Positions 52,110 through 62,901 of a DNA stretch of 64,000 bases are shown here, one piece after another; position 1 is the stretch's first letter, and each line of letters opens with the position of its first letter. The stretch lies in the NCBI GenBank assembly GCA_022225965.2, contig JAKJXP020000115.1, positions 1 to 64,000 on the forward strand, read 5' to 3'. This DNA is from Diatrype stigma. Taxonomy: Eukaryota; Ascomycota; Sordariomycetes; Xylariales; Diatrypaceae. Made by a program: the position numbers and the translations under genes. Below the pieces are notes generated by a model. That model made no database searches and was not told the DNA's origin. It was given only the letters and a program-made list of their open reading frames with translations.

Positions 52110-53856
52110 TTATAAAGGGCATCGTTCATCCTGTTGGTGATGCAACCAGCACTTCATCGAAAACCCCACGGCCTCCTTTTGATCCGCAGGGGATGTGTGG
52201 CCGGCTTCATCGACTGTTACCGAAGCCAGCTTATCAACAGCCTTGAACTCTCCGCCCTTAATCAGCCTGCCCGTCTTGTCAGGCCATTCCCAATCGGCAA
52301 ACTTCTCTAGTCGGTACTTGGCCTGGTGATTCCACGGTTGACTGTCGTATACGCGCTTTTGTCCCTCGGTGTTCCTATTCAGAAAGTCAGTTGTTAGAAT
52401 GAACACATCATGTCTTCGACTGCTACTTACACGATGATATCGTTATTCCCGTTGAGCATTAGCACTCGCGTGTCAGTCTCATCTAGAATGTACCTCAATT
52501 CCCGGGTGCTCGGCATGAACATCTCATTGCTCTTATCCCATCGATTGTTCATATCCCAGCTGATCACACTATAGCTGAAGTTATCCAGACCAAGGGCATT
52601 CTGGACTAGGGGGGAGTTCAGGTATATATCGAACTGGTCAAGGCCACAAAGGGGCATGGGTCCATTGCATTCGACACGATCGTCTTGGGGGTTCCGTCTC
52701 AACGGACCCTCCAAGATGAACCTTTCGATATGATCAGCGCAGAATTCGTAGGCTGCTCTGCATATGTTTCCATCGTATGTTTCGATGCATTGGTTGTCTA
52801 AGCGCTGGCATTCCGGGACTGCCTTCTCGATCTCGCGGCACGTTGTCTGGTTGTAGCCGAGCTCAAGCTTATTCTGTCCGTTCTTATCAAACTGGCACAT
52901 GTGGTCATACTGCCCCAGAGGGCCTGATCCAAGAAGGTCAACGACCGCGTCGACTAGGATGATAGAGCTTATCTTCGTCTTGAAAACATCCTGGACGCCC
53001 AACTGCTGCCGCTTGTCGATATAGTCAACGAAGCCTGGGACGTACGTCCCTGCAAAAGATTCGCCCGCTATGTGGAATGACTGGTGGGAGAATTCAGGGA
53101 ATGCCTCGGTGAAGAAGATAGACAAGAATTTGTCAAAGTCCTGCGCGGCTTCTAGTTCATTATCCGGTCCGCCTAACGAACCATTGTTTACTGTAGAGAA
53201 CCCGACACCTGCTGGTTGGCTAAGGGATGTCAGTCATGCAACTTCGCTGATCTGGACGTAGTTGTACCTACTCGATGAAAAGGACATTGGCAAAGTTGGT
53301 CCAGCTATGTTCATTATAGATGGTATCGTTGCCATGCTCATTCGTAAGGCATGGTCCGATCTCGGAGAACAGGCCTAGCATCGATGAACCACCGGGCCCC
53401 CTATCGCCCATGCCATTAGATAAATCATCAGTATTAGGGGGCACACTGAACTCACCCATTGATCCAAACAGTGACGGGGTCTGCTGAAGGATTATCGCGG
53501 CTTTCGAAGAACCCTACAGCCTGGGTCAATTACAGTCAACGCACTTGCATGTCATCACACTTACAAAAGAAGAGACTCTTCTCCTCAGACACATCTATCC
53601 AACCCGTCCACTGACGGCTACCCGCACGACATAAAGCGTCGCTTTGCTCGCGGATATTGAATCTTGTACCTGTACTGCCTAGACTAAGTGGTTTCTGTTG
53701 AACATCATGCAATAGCGACGTTATACTCCTTGAGGACGGAGGTTGCTCGTGCTTATGGCCGCTCTCAGCACGTGCATTGCGCGTAAGATCGGGGGTAACT
53801 AGCAGGCCTGCGACACTCGATACGAGAGCGAGCGCTACACTGACGTGAATTCGCAT
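52110..53856 (-). CDS. Secreted serine carboxypeptidase (S10 family)
   Basis: Predicted 510 aa from five exons: 53856-53565, 53513-53456, 53400-53272, 53219-52431, 52374-52110 (introns 51, 55, 52 and 56 nt). It starts with a signal peptide (MRIHVSVALALVSSVAGLLV). The S10 landmarks follow: SLFFWFFESRDNP, WINGGPGGSSMLGLF (oxyanion hole), FIDQPAGVGFS, GESFAGTYVPG with nucleophile S214, LNGNNDIIVN with D420, and DEAGHTSPADQKE with H482. The enzyme removes C-terminal residues at acid pH. The signal peptide and lack of a vacuolar propeptide pattern suggest secretion, as in nutrient scavenging. Family length (about 450-550) fits. Several Cys (DHMCQF, CREIEKAVPECQ, CIETYDGNIC) likely form disulfides. 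Confidence 0.93.
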
Positions 53857-55582
53857 GTTGATCCGACCATCTAGGTAACCAACGATAGACAGAGTGGAAT
53901 CAACTCGCGAGGTTTTGAAATAAAAAAATTTCTACTACCTGGAAATGTTTCGTAGTAATGAATAATCAATCCAGGTGTTGACATGAAGTATATCAAGATG
54001 ACAGGCGCGTGTCTCTTGATCTTATCTTCCCATTTATTACAGGTAAGTGGCTGAGGTTATCTCTCCTATCTACGAAGTATTGCGGCGCAGTTCCAGTCCT
54101 GTGCTGGCATCTTACGGTACTACCCCTGCAAGCCATTTAGGTTGAGCCTATAATATGGCACCAAAGAACCACTATTTCATAGGGTTACGAAGTGGAGAGA
54201 TCAAATTCAGGGGTATTTTTCGATATGCATCAGAACTCCAAAATGCATTGAAATCATAGTCATCACCTTTCTGCGGTATCATCAGGGAACAGGCATCCCA
54301 CTTTCAAGCCTTCACTTGCAAACATGCCTCTACTAGTCACCGTTACTTTATTGCACCAGCTAGTAACATATAGCGTGCAGCAGCGGCAGTTATGTTGACC
54401 GTGGGCAATTCCATCACGCTGCACTGCTACAGGGTATTCTGGGAGGCAATAAACACCACCTTGACCACAACGCACCGAGCCATCTACTGCCGGGCAGCAC
54501 TATTTTGGTCCACCGGCTCGCAGACCCCCAAGCTTACGGGTGCGCTTATGTGGAGGCTGAGAAGTGAGATACCATTGCGGAGCGTCCTGGCGGCAGAGAG
54601 CAACGCTGGACAGGCAGGACTGTTGTAGAATTTCTTAATATAAGGTGCTAGGCGTCAATCCTTACCTGGGTGTCCTTCAATACTGAATCTTCCACTTCCG
54701 GATTGACCTCCTAGGGGTTCTCAGCCTGCTAAGGCTTGCTGTACCGCATATAAGTTCTTAGTTGTTGCCCAAGTCTCGATATTAATATCTAGTGGATATT
54801 TGCCTCTGTTTTCTTTCTGGGGCTTTGGTTGAATTCAAACCGTTCTAGATACCTTTGAACATTACCTTGATAATACCGGGCCTGTACTTAAACTGTGGAT
54901 TTCCATCATAGTCAACGGGCACGTGGGTTGTAATAATGTAACAGAGAAGGTGGTGCCATTGGTGTCATGGCCTATGTTCGGTTGGAAAATGCAGTAGCTT
55001 GACATGTCCCCTTTTGAATAGAAAGCCTGCTTTCATGATCGTAGGAAATCCAAGAATCGGGCTTTTCACTAGCAGCTTTGCTTAGTCGTTGACAACCTCA
55101 AGGGGGGTACAGGTACAACCAAGCAACACTTTCCCAAGGCTATCAAGTTCATACATCAACATGCTGCTATTGTTTGCAAAGCACGCCACCTTTTAACTGC
55201 GTCTGTTCCCCTAGAGACGATACGACACATACTGTTCTGTGTAAGTCACATAGAGTGAGTCTACGGGAGCTTCCAACGTACCAAACGGTCTAAAGTATCA
55301 CTTACGTAGTAGCCCGGGGGATGGGCAATGTGCCTGCTAATGCTCCAGAGTTAGGGAACTCGGCACCAAGGTAGGCAACAGTGAATACATCTGTACCAGA
55401 ACCGACCTGTACTTGCTTTCAGTACCCGAGGAGCCCATTTGACGTGGGTCAATAGCCCATTACCATCATCAACAACACGTCCTACTTTCCATTTCAAACG
55501 AGGCGTTCAATGAACCACAACCCACCAGGTTTCACAACTTACGACAGATCATAGCCTATTCATCATTCATCTGAGAGGCAGA
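53857..55582. other. Long intergenic region
   Basis: About 1.7 kb of AT-rich DNA. On the minus strand, 54263-54640 is open with many Cys but has an internal stop and no clear start or signal peptide, so no gene is called. Nothing else was recognised. Confidence 0.55.
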
Positions 55583-56400
55583 ATGTCACTGAGACAAAGA
55601 CTCGTGCAAATACTGCACTATCCCTTCGGAATGGTATTGCGAAGTCTACGCAATTCGACAATCCGCTGGATTTCAGGCCGTCCTATGTCCAATGAAAGAC
55701 AGATCCCCTGGGGTGTTGGCAACATTTTCCACAGAATGGGTATGCACAACTTTATGAGCAATGAAAGGTCACACGATAACACTTGATAGATTTTGCTGGC
55801 ATACCAACAGATCCATTTAAAGTCATCTACGAGGACAGTAACAAGTACGAAGGGCTCGAGTCCTATCGAATTAGACCGGAACTTCCCCAACAGGACCAAG
55901 GCAGATACCCAGAATACAGAATCAGGAACGACAAGGTCGGCCAAGAATTTCGAAAGCGAATCGTGAAGCTCGTGGCAGATATGCGAAGAGGGTACGAAAT
56001 GAACTACAGCCTTGCAGTGATCCATAGCCGATGGATTGAAGGACAAGATGCCGACTATAGCCTGGCCTTGCTACTGAATGTTCACGAGATAATGAGATTC
56101 GAGGAACACCCAACTGAGTTGTACAGCTTCATGGATGATATCTTTTACCCTTGCTTTGCCAAAGAATTCGTGGACAAGGAGGGTGGTGTATGCCCAATCA
56201 AAATGGTCGTGGCCGTCGCAGCAGAATCCGACGAGGGCCCCAAACCTACGGTGGTAGATTGGATCTTTCAAGCGACTTTCCAAGGGGAAACAGCCGAGTT
56301 CTTGGAGATTCGGTCGGAACCGTCTTGGAGGGAATTCTTTACCAGTTGGTACCGTCGAGTTATCTCCGAAGACAATGCTCATACTTCGCTCAACATGTAA
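55583..56400 (+). CDS. Orphan protein of unknown function, 255 aa
   Basis: Two exons (55583-55739 and 55790-56400; 50-nt intron, donor GTATGC, acceptor GATAG) join in phase to give 255 aa starting MSLRQRLVQILHYPF. The product is acidic/aromatic and globular-looking: FAGIPTDPFKVIYEDSNKYE, WIEGQDADYSLALLLNVHEI and MDDIFYPCFAKEF. There is no signal peptide or membrane span and no family is recognised. The unspliced exon 2 alone has no ATG until further in, so the spliced model is preferred. Its neighbours are accessory genes. Confidence 0.55.
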
Positions 56401-56925
56401 TTAGACAGACCATTGCGAACCTAAATAGCTCAGGGACATTGCCTCTAGGGCACGGAAGTGCTATATAGGGCAAAGGGGAACTAGCAGAATTCTTTGATTA
56501 GAGCTCCAATATTCAAAAGTGCTTTGATGCTACGACTAATCCCCCTTGATTTGGTGACGTGCGTTTGTCTGATGCCGTACTAGATCGTGGTGCTACTACA
56601 GGTATGTGAGCCTACAATTATGAAACCCAATTGTACTTGTAGTCGCTTTTTGTCTCCCTATTCCCATCATGCGTACTCCGTATATGAGGACCAAGTCCAA
56701 GACAAGTGCTTGGAATGCTGACACAGTATGGAATCCCCCGTTATTAGCATACGCACATTACGTTCTTTCAGCTGCTCGGTTGCCTAAATCCGAAACTTGT
56801 CAGCCTATCATCACAACAAAGCGGTCCACGGCAACCCCATCCAAACCACCATGACAGACCTACAATGCACTGGAACCCATCCGCTCTTGAGGATTTCGTT
56901 CTGTCACCCTGATCTTACAATCACA
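56401..56925. other. Intergenic region
   Basis: Between the orphan gene and the YdeI-like gene. No separate gene is supported. The YdeI-like frame stays open upstream to an ATG at 56851, an alternative start. Confidence 0.55.
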
Positions 56926-57717
56926 ATGCCAGCCGATCTACCAATGCTAACGCTCGCCGACGCAGCCGCGTGGTCACGCTGGCTTGGCCGCAGCGCCGAC
57001 ACCTCCCGAGGCGTGTGGCTCACGCTGGCCAAGAAGGGCACCACGACGCCGACCTCGCTGACGTACGCGCAGCGCTACACGCCGCGGACGGCCAAGAGCA
57101 CCTGGTCGCAGCGCAACGTGGCGCACGTGGCGCGCCTCGAGGCCCAAGGGGGCCGCATGACGGCGCGGGGCTGGCGCGCCGTCGAAGCCGCCCGCGCCGA
57201 CGGCCGCTGGGACGCGGCGTACGCGGGCTCGGCGGCCGTGGCGTCGGGAACGGGGACGGGGGCCGAGCAGCTACTGCCGCCCGAGTTCCTCGCCGCTGTC
57301 GCAGGGGTGCCCGACGCCCAGGCGATGTGGGAGGTGCTCACGAGCCGGAACCGCTTCGCCATCTACCACCGCCTCCACGCGCTCAAGACGCAGGCCGGGC
57401 GCGAGAGGCGCGTCGCGGCGTTCGTGGATATGCTCGCGCGAGGCGAGACGCCGTATCCGCAGAAGCAGAAGGCGGAGCCGAAGTCGAAGTCAAAGTCAAA
57501 GTCGAAGTTCACGCCTAAGTCGGATTCGGATTCGAATTTGAACTCGAAGCAGGAACGACCTGTAGCAAACCCCATCCCGGTAAATGGAAGGAGCGCGTCT
57601 ACGTCTAGGGTTTCTGGGCATCCTGCCTCCGACTCCGGGGCTGCGAGTGCGGGGGAGAAACCCAGTTCGAGAAGACGATCTGCACGTCTAATCAAAGCTA
57701 TAGAACCGTCGTCTTGA
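56926..57717 (+). CDS. YdeI/OmdA-like protein lacking its central motif
   Basis: 263 aa from the ATG at 56926 (MPADLPMLTLADAAAW), or 288 aa from 56851. It matches the YdeI (bacteriocin-protection, OmpD-associated) family at RGVWLTLAKKGT, SLTYAQ, RYTPRTAKSTWSQRNVAHV, ADGRWDAAYAG and the C-terminal NRFAIYHRLHALKTQAGRERR. In the family a block of about 25 residues including GWIDGQ normally lies between the LTYA and RYTPR motifs. Here the two are joined directly without a frameshift, an internal in-frame deletion. The C-terminus carries a Lys/Ser repeat (PKSKSKSKSKFTPKSDSDS) and ends with basic RRSARLIK. Without the core the original activity is doubtful. The frame is intact and GC-rich, so it may still be made. 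Confidence 0.7.
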   Translation: MPADLPMLTLADAAAWSRWLGRSADTSRGVWLTLAKKGTTTPTSLTYAQRYTPRTAKSTWSQRNVAHVARLEAQGGRMTARGWRAVEAARADGRWDAAYAGSAAVASGTGTGAEQLLPPEFLAAVAGVPDAQAMWEVLTSRNRFAIYHRLHALKTQAGRERRVAAFVDMLARGETPYPQKQKAEPKSKSKSKSKFTPKSDSDSNLNSKQERPVANPIPVNGRSASTSRVSGHPASDSGAASAGEKPSSRRRSARLIKAIEPSS

Positions 57718-58593
57718 AAGTCTGATTTCCATTTTGACTCGTGTTCACAATGCCATGTTCTTCAGATAGAGAATGAGTGAATGGCCAACGAGCTTCGCGT
57801 CTCAAGAACCTACTACATACTTCGTACATACATGTATATCATACATACACGTACATACGCTGTCGGAGCGGGTCCGATTAAGAATCTATACTGACTGCCG
57901 AGATCTAACCTGGGTGCCTTGCCTACCAAGGTTAGGCGGATATCCGGTTTTTCGGGTCGTTTCCGGACACCTGGTTGCCATTGAGATGGATTTTTTTTTT
58001 TAAACATAAGTCGTCGGGCTCCAATTCTGTAGATACAATTTCAAGTTCGAAGGAGGTTGGCCCCGTTGATTTTGTCGCATTGAACCGCACGCTGAAACCT
58101 ACCCAGACTGCCAGATTGATTCTTACAAGGAAGGCGCTACGGAGAGCTACTAGAGGCATTGTATGTATTGTACAATACCTAATTACCCCTTAAAGGTAAG
58201 GTTGCTGCACACAGGCCACTGCAGCGCCTCACATCAGTTTCGTGACTGCCAACCTTGGAACTTACCTACATAGTAGGTACCTACCACGCACACCTACATG
58301 CATATAGTCCTACCTTCCCCCGTACATTGTACATTGCTTTTCCTCACACCACGGGTGAGCGAGATACTACTTCATTCTGGTTGTTATATTATGATAACAC
58401 CATAAGGCCAGTCCGTACATACTTATTGCCCAGGTACTCGTTACCCTGCTTCTGATATTGATCGACGTCTCTTTGAAATCCCGGGGTAACGCCTAAGAAT
58501 CCTGGCAGCCACGAGTAACCCAAATGACATTCTTCTTCATCTTCACCGCGATCTCTCAAGTTACATTTTCAAATCCTGCCTTCTCCCGCCGCA
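57718..58593. other. Intergenic region
   Basis: Contains a poly-T run at 57989-58000 and short TACATACG-type repeats near 57815-57860. No supported gene. Confidence 0.6.
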
Positions 58594-60486
58594 ATGGGCT
58601 CTCCTCAGGAAGAGTGGTATATTCACGGGCTTGATTTCTACGATGGGGACGATCCAATGGGTAACAACACCATTCGATCGCGACTCCTCCAACCCCAGTT
58701 CTGCAGCGATAAAAGAATCGCATCTCGCCGTGATCGATTTATATCTAATCTTCGAGCTATCTTCGGAACATTAACATTCCTATGCGAGTACATAAGTCTC
58801 GGTGACGTCTTTTGGGAACAGTTTGCCCGACGCCTTTCTCAATACTGGGACCCCGGTTTTTTGCAGATGATTGCTCAAGTTTATTCAGGCGCCAGGAAAC
58901 GTTATCTTGGGAAGGGCACACACGATGTGGCACATGATCCAGCGTCTATAATCTTGACTGCGGAAATAGATTCCTATCTCCACCGATCCTCCTTGGTAAT
59001 ACCAACACAGTCCGGGGCTGATCTCAGGCGCAGCTTCGAGAGGAAGCTAGACAACTGGAAACCTTTCCGCTACATGTGGCCCTATCAAAAGACATCATTG
59101 TCTAGGGAGGTCAGCCTGTCAATCAAAGGACTTGCTGCCCGGAATGAAGTGCAACCCTCCAGACAGTTTGTGGACCAGTATCGCCCTGATGGGCCGTTAC
59201 CTAGTCCGATTAGATCTGCGCGAGGAGTCTCTGAGCGAACTGAAGATTGGAACAACGAATCCCCTTCTCTAGCTTCCCGAATATCATATCCACCTCAACG
59301 CGGAACTATCTCAGAGGTTCCTTCGGACAATGGAACATATGGTCACATCGTCAGCACGCGGGAAACTCCACGCAATATTTTGAAACGAGGTGCTTCTTTC
59401 TCTACAGACCTGGGTCCATCTAAGCGGCGAGTCGGAGAGACCGGCTCAAGCACGTCGCCTACCATGAAACAACAACCACAAACAGATATAAAATCAAAGG
59501 TCCCCCAAGCTGCGTCCCCACCTCGCCACTCCCTAGATCAGATCAAGATGGCCAACACAGCTATACTTAACTATGAACCCGAGACCCCTATAGCACAAGC
59601 AAAGCACAAGCCTCCTGAACGGGCAGAGACGGTGGAAAAGCCGGACACAGTGAAGAAGCCACAAAGAGTGGCGCAGCTAAACACAGTGAAGCAGCCAGAT
59701 ACAGTAAAATCAAGGCAGGCGAACACAGTAAAGCAACAAGACACGGTCAAGCAACCAGAAATGACGAAGCAACCAGAAATGACGAAGCAACCAGAAACGA
59801 CGAAGCCACCAGAAAAGGTGAAGCAACTAGAAAAGGTGAAGCAACCAGAAACAGTGAAGCAACCAGAAGTGTTGGAGCAACAAGACACGATAAAGCAACT
59901 AGGAACTGCGAAGCAATCAGATGCGATGAAGCATCTAGAAAAGGCGAAACAACCAGAAGTTTTGAAGCAGAAAGACACGACGAAGCAACCAGGGTTGTTG
60001 AAACAGCAAGACACGACGAAGCAACTCCACACGGCGCAGCAACTAGGAACAGCGAAGCAATCAGATACGATGAAACACCCAGAAATGGCGAAACAACCAG
60101 AAGCGGAGCTGTTGCGGATTGAGAAAGTTGAAGCTCAATTGAAAGCCATCGGGGAGATCTTGGACAAACGCTTTAGCGGTATCGAGGCACAGGTTGTAGC
60201 CGTCCGAGAAAAGGTGTCCGAGAAAGCTGTGCTTCGTGTTGACGGGACACAGACGGATTCTCCACCTGAGAAGCTTCCTCCAGCACACTACCTAGAGGAA
60301 TACCTCAGACACCGAAATCACAATGTCCTTCTTAAGGGCGTGAGCGATGAAATCCACAGAATCAAGGGATATCTCCTCCACGGTCTGAGTGATCATGAGA
60401 AGAACCAGACGAGTCATGCCTGGAGAGTGATGGAGAGCGTATGGTCGGCTTTGGACGAAGCAGAGGAAAAGGCTCGTAAAAATTAA
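58594..60486 (+). CDS. Repeat-containing orphan protein, 630 aa
   Basis: A single open frame of 630 codons from the ATG at 58594 (CGCAATGGG). The N-terminal 190 residues look folded, with many aromatics (EWYIHGLDFYDGDDPMGNNT, LGDVFWEQFARRLSQYWDPG). The linker (200-330) is Ser/Pro-rich. Residues about 345-505 consist of imperfect short repeats built on KQPE-[MTV]-x, with a clear 18-bp DNA unit. The C-terminus (510-630) is helical with EAQLKAIGEILDKRFSGIEA, a likely coiled coil, and ends EEKARKN. No family is recognised. The coil could oligomerise the protein and the repeat act as a flexible spacer. Fungal-specific by appearance. Confidence 0.75.
   Translation: MGSPQEEWYIHGLDFYDGDDPMGNNTIRSRLLQPQFCSDKRIASRRDRFISNLRAIFGTLTFLCEYISLGDVFWEQFARRLSQYWDPGFLQMIAQVYSGARKRYLGKGTHDVAHDPASIILTAEIDSYLHRSSLVIPTQSGADLRRSFERKLDNWKPFRYMWPYQKTSLSREVSLSIKGLAARNEVQPSRQFVDQYRPDGPLPSPIRSARGVSERTEDWNNESPSLASRISYPPQRGTISEVPSDNGTYGHIVSTRETPRNILKRGASFSTDLGPSKRRVGETGSSTSPTMKQQPQTDIKSKVPQAASPPRHSLDQIKMANTAILNYEPETPIAQAKHKPPERAETVEKPDTVKKPQRVAQLNTVKQPDTVKSRQANTVKQQDTVKQPEMTKQPEMTKQPETTKPPEKVKQLEKVKQPETVKQPEVLEQQDTIKQLGTAKQSDAMKHLEKAKQPEVLKQKDTTKQPGLLKQQDTTKQLHTAQQLGTAKQSDTMKHPEMAKQPEAELLRIEKVEAQLKAIGEILDKRFSGIEAQVVAVREKVSEKAVLRVDGTQTDSPPEKLPPAHYLEEYLRHRNHNVLLKGVSDEIHRIKGYLLHGLSDHEKNQTSHAWRVMESVWSALDEAEEKARKN
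59629..60105 (+). repeat. Coding minisatellite, 18-bp related units (KQPExx)
   Basis: Within the 630-aa gene, units such as AAGCAACCAGAAATGACG are tandemly repeated (most regular at 59750-59870), then diverge into 18-30-bp variants. The reading frame is preserved throughout, so indels have been in multiples of three. Confidence 0.8.
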
Positions 60487-61367
60487 CGCCTCAGTGCGGA
60501 TAGGGCCCTTAAGAAAGACGCCCTGCGAAGACATAGCTTTGGTACATCGCACATCGGTTACTATATACATCGATAGTATATATGAGCTCTGTTTGCTATA
60601 TACTGACTAGGCAATAAACAGAACCAAAAACCTTTATCCCATCTTCATCTTCATCATTTGATCGCAGCTCTCACGTACCTCGGAAGGTACAAAACCGAAC
60701 TCTTTGCCTTACATGTATTAAATTCATTATTTTGTGAGCAGTGTAGCTGATATCGAGGAAGTCATGATCTTCAGCTACTCCTGCAGTCCCGGTTCTTTTC
60801 CACAAGCTCAGATATGACGGACCTAAGAAAGATTGAAGTTAGATACCGAGGTAGGCAAGGGTTGGTAGGTACGGTAGGTGGGCTGGTACTGGCAGGCGGG
60901 AGGGATGGTAGGACAGGAAAAGGGTGGGTACGATTAAGGGGCCCACAGTAGCCCGATATGCACAGTGGACGTCACCGGCTGTGACATCACCGTTGCTGAG
61001 ACGGGAGCGCCGGAACTCGTGCATTCCTGCCTACCACCTTATTTCGTGACTGAAACTATGAGGCACAAATACACGGACAAGGCCGCCGAATTGATTTGAC
61101 TGCTTTTTCTTCTCAGATAAACATTCTGGAGATTCTGTACTCTTTCATATCCACATTGGGTTCATACTCGTCAAGATAAACTGCAACGGCTGGGATACAC
61201 CAAAATTGTAGTAGATCTCTTGGGGGGTTTTCTTCTTGTTCAGACAGAGAGCTGTGGTGCTGAGTCAGGTCCCATCCTCTATATCGCAAGCCGGTCCGTA
61301 GGAAAAGTAAAAGGCGCCGAAGCACTCTTCGATTCTTTTAGCAATTCATTCCCCCATATACTGCGTC
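60487..61367. other. Intergenic region upstream of the phosphate carrier
   Basis: Contains a G-rich stretch (60850-60930) and GACGTCA/TGACATCA-like sequences at about 60969-60990, 380-400 bp upstream of the carrier ATG. No gene is supported. Confidence 0.55.
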
Positions 61368-62432
61368 ATGGCATCCGCGAGCATCACCCCAAATTTCAGC
61401 GGTAGCGACTATGCCAAATTCTTCGGCGCCGGTGCCCTCGCGGCGACCCTCACCCACGGTGTAAAGTCCCCCTGAATGGTTCCCCCCCACACGTGACGTT
61501 TGAAGATGATAGGGCAGGCTGGGCTACATAAGAGGTAAACTGACTCGGGACACACCCAAAATGAAACACAACAACAGGCTGCGACACCCATCGACGTCGT
61601 CAAGACGCGCATCCAAGTCGACGACGCCATGAAAGGGCTTAACATGGTGAAGGCGGGACGGCAAATCGTCGCTAAGGAAGGGGCGTCGGCGCTGCTGACG
61701 GGCTTCGGCCCCACGGCCGTCGGGTACCTGGTGCAAGGCGGGGGCAAGTTCGCGGGGTACGAGTTCTTCAAGAAGCGGCTGGTGGAGGCGTCGGGCTCGC
61801 CCGAGGTCGCCACCCGCCGCCGCACCGCCATCTACCTGGGCGCCAGCGCCGCCGCCGAGCTGTTCGCCGACGTGGCGCTGTGCCCGCTCGAGGCCACGCG
61901 CATCCGGCTCGTGTCGCAGCGGGGCTACGCCACGGGGCTCGCGACGGGGTTCGCGCGCCTGGCCCGCGAGGAGGGCATCCGCGGCTTCTACGCGGGCTTC
62001 GTGCCCCTCATCGCCAAGCAGATCCCCTACGCCGTCGGCCAGTTCAGCGTCCACGAGGCCGCCGTCGAGGCCATCTACCGCGGGCTCGGGCCCGAGCGCA
62101 AGGCCGGCCTGGGCCAGCTGGGCTCGACCGCCGTCGAGCTGGGCTCCGGCGTCGTGGCGGGCGCCGCCGCGGCCGTGCTGTCGCACCCGGCCGACACCCT
62201 GCTGTCGGCCATCAACAAGGGCGCCGGCGACAAGACCCAGGCCGTCACGACCCGGATGTTCTCGCTGGCCCGCGAGCTCGGCCCGAAGCGCCTGCTGCTG
62301 GATGGGCTGGGCCCTAGGATCTTCATGACGTGCGGCTTGGTCGCCGGCCAGTTCGTCATCTATGCCCAGTGCAAGGCGCTGACGGGGGCGCCGCCGAGTA
62401 TCGAGATCCATAAGGAGAAGGCCGAACCATAA
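61368..62432 (+). CDS. MIR1: Mitochondrial phosphate carrier
   Basis: Predicted 315 aa from two exons (61368-61460 and 61578-62432; intron 117 nt). It has three mitochondrial-carrier repeats with signatures TPIDVVKTRIQVDD, CPLEATRIRLVSQR and HPADTLLSAINK, and the phosphate-carrier pattern (FGAGALAATLTHG, GPTAVGYLVQGGGKFAGYEFFKK, GFYAGFVPLIAKQIPYAVGQF). It imports phosphate with protons across the inner mitochondrial membrane to supply ATP synthase. Length equals yeast Mir1 (about 311) and there is no long presequence. Pic2-type paralogues are an alternative, but the motif set and length fit Mir1. GC-rich third positions suggest high expression and leave a long antisense open frame. Confidence 0.94.
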
Positions 62433-62901
62433 GACTACCATCAAAGATTTACTCGTGGGAGACAGGGATGGGGGAGGGGCGGCGCGGCGGACGGAATTCG
62501 CGGAGGAGAGGTGATGGGATGGATGCGGCGCTTCATTTATAGAATAGATGTGTGGGCGTTAGACAGGCACGGAGTTATTGGGTACATAGTGTTGCATTAG
62601 ATGCTGAGTAGAAATCATGGACAATGCCTCTTGGAGTAGTGGCTCATGATTGTCTGCTTTCCGAAGGTTCTAGCCATGGCTTCCAGAAAATGTAACAAGC
62701 TTCTGAGGGGGGTTTTCCCTCCAAAATCATAGAATAACCATAGTTCCTGGAATTGAATGTCCCGTCCCACCAGAGAGTTCCATTGCTACATTGCTACCTA
62801 TATGTTACATGAACCGCATTACTATTATGTAGGCATATCACCCTGAAACCGACGAGCCATAGACGCGCTGGAAGGCTTCCACGCACGACCTACCTCATCT
62901 C
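62433..62901. other. Convergent 3' intergenic region
   Basis: Between the 3' ends of the phosphate carrier (+) and the Rossmann-fold gene (-). No supported gene. Confidence 0.6.

Noticed and set aside
54263..54640. Cys-rich minus-strand frame resembling a small secreted protein
   Set aside because: Internal stop, no signal peptide and no convincing start or splice sites.
61524..62444. 306-codon minus-strand frame
   Set aside because: Antisense to the phosphate carrier. No protein-like motif.
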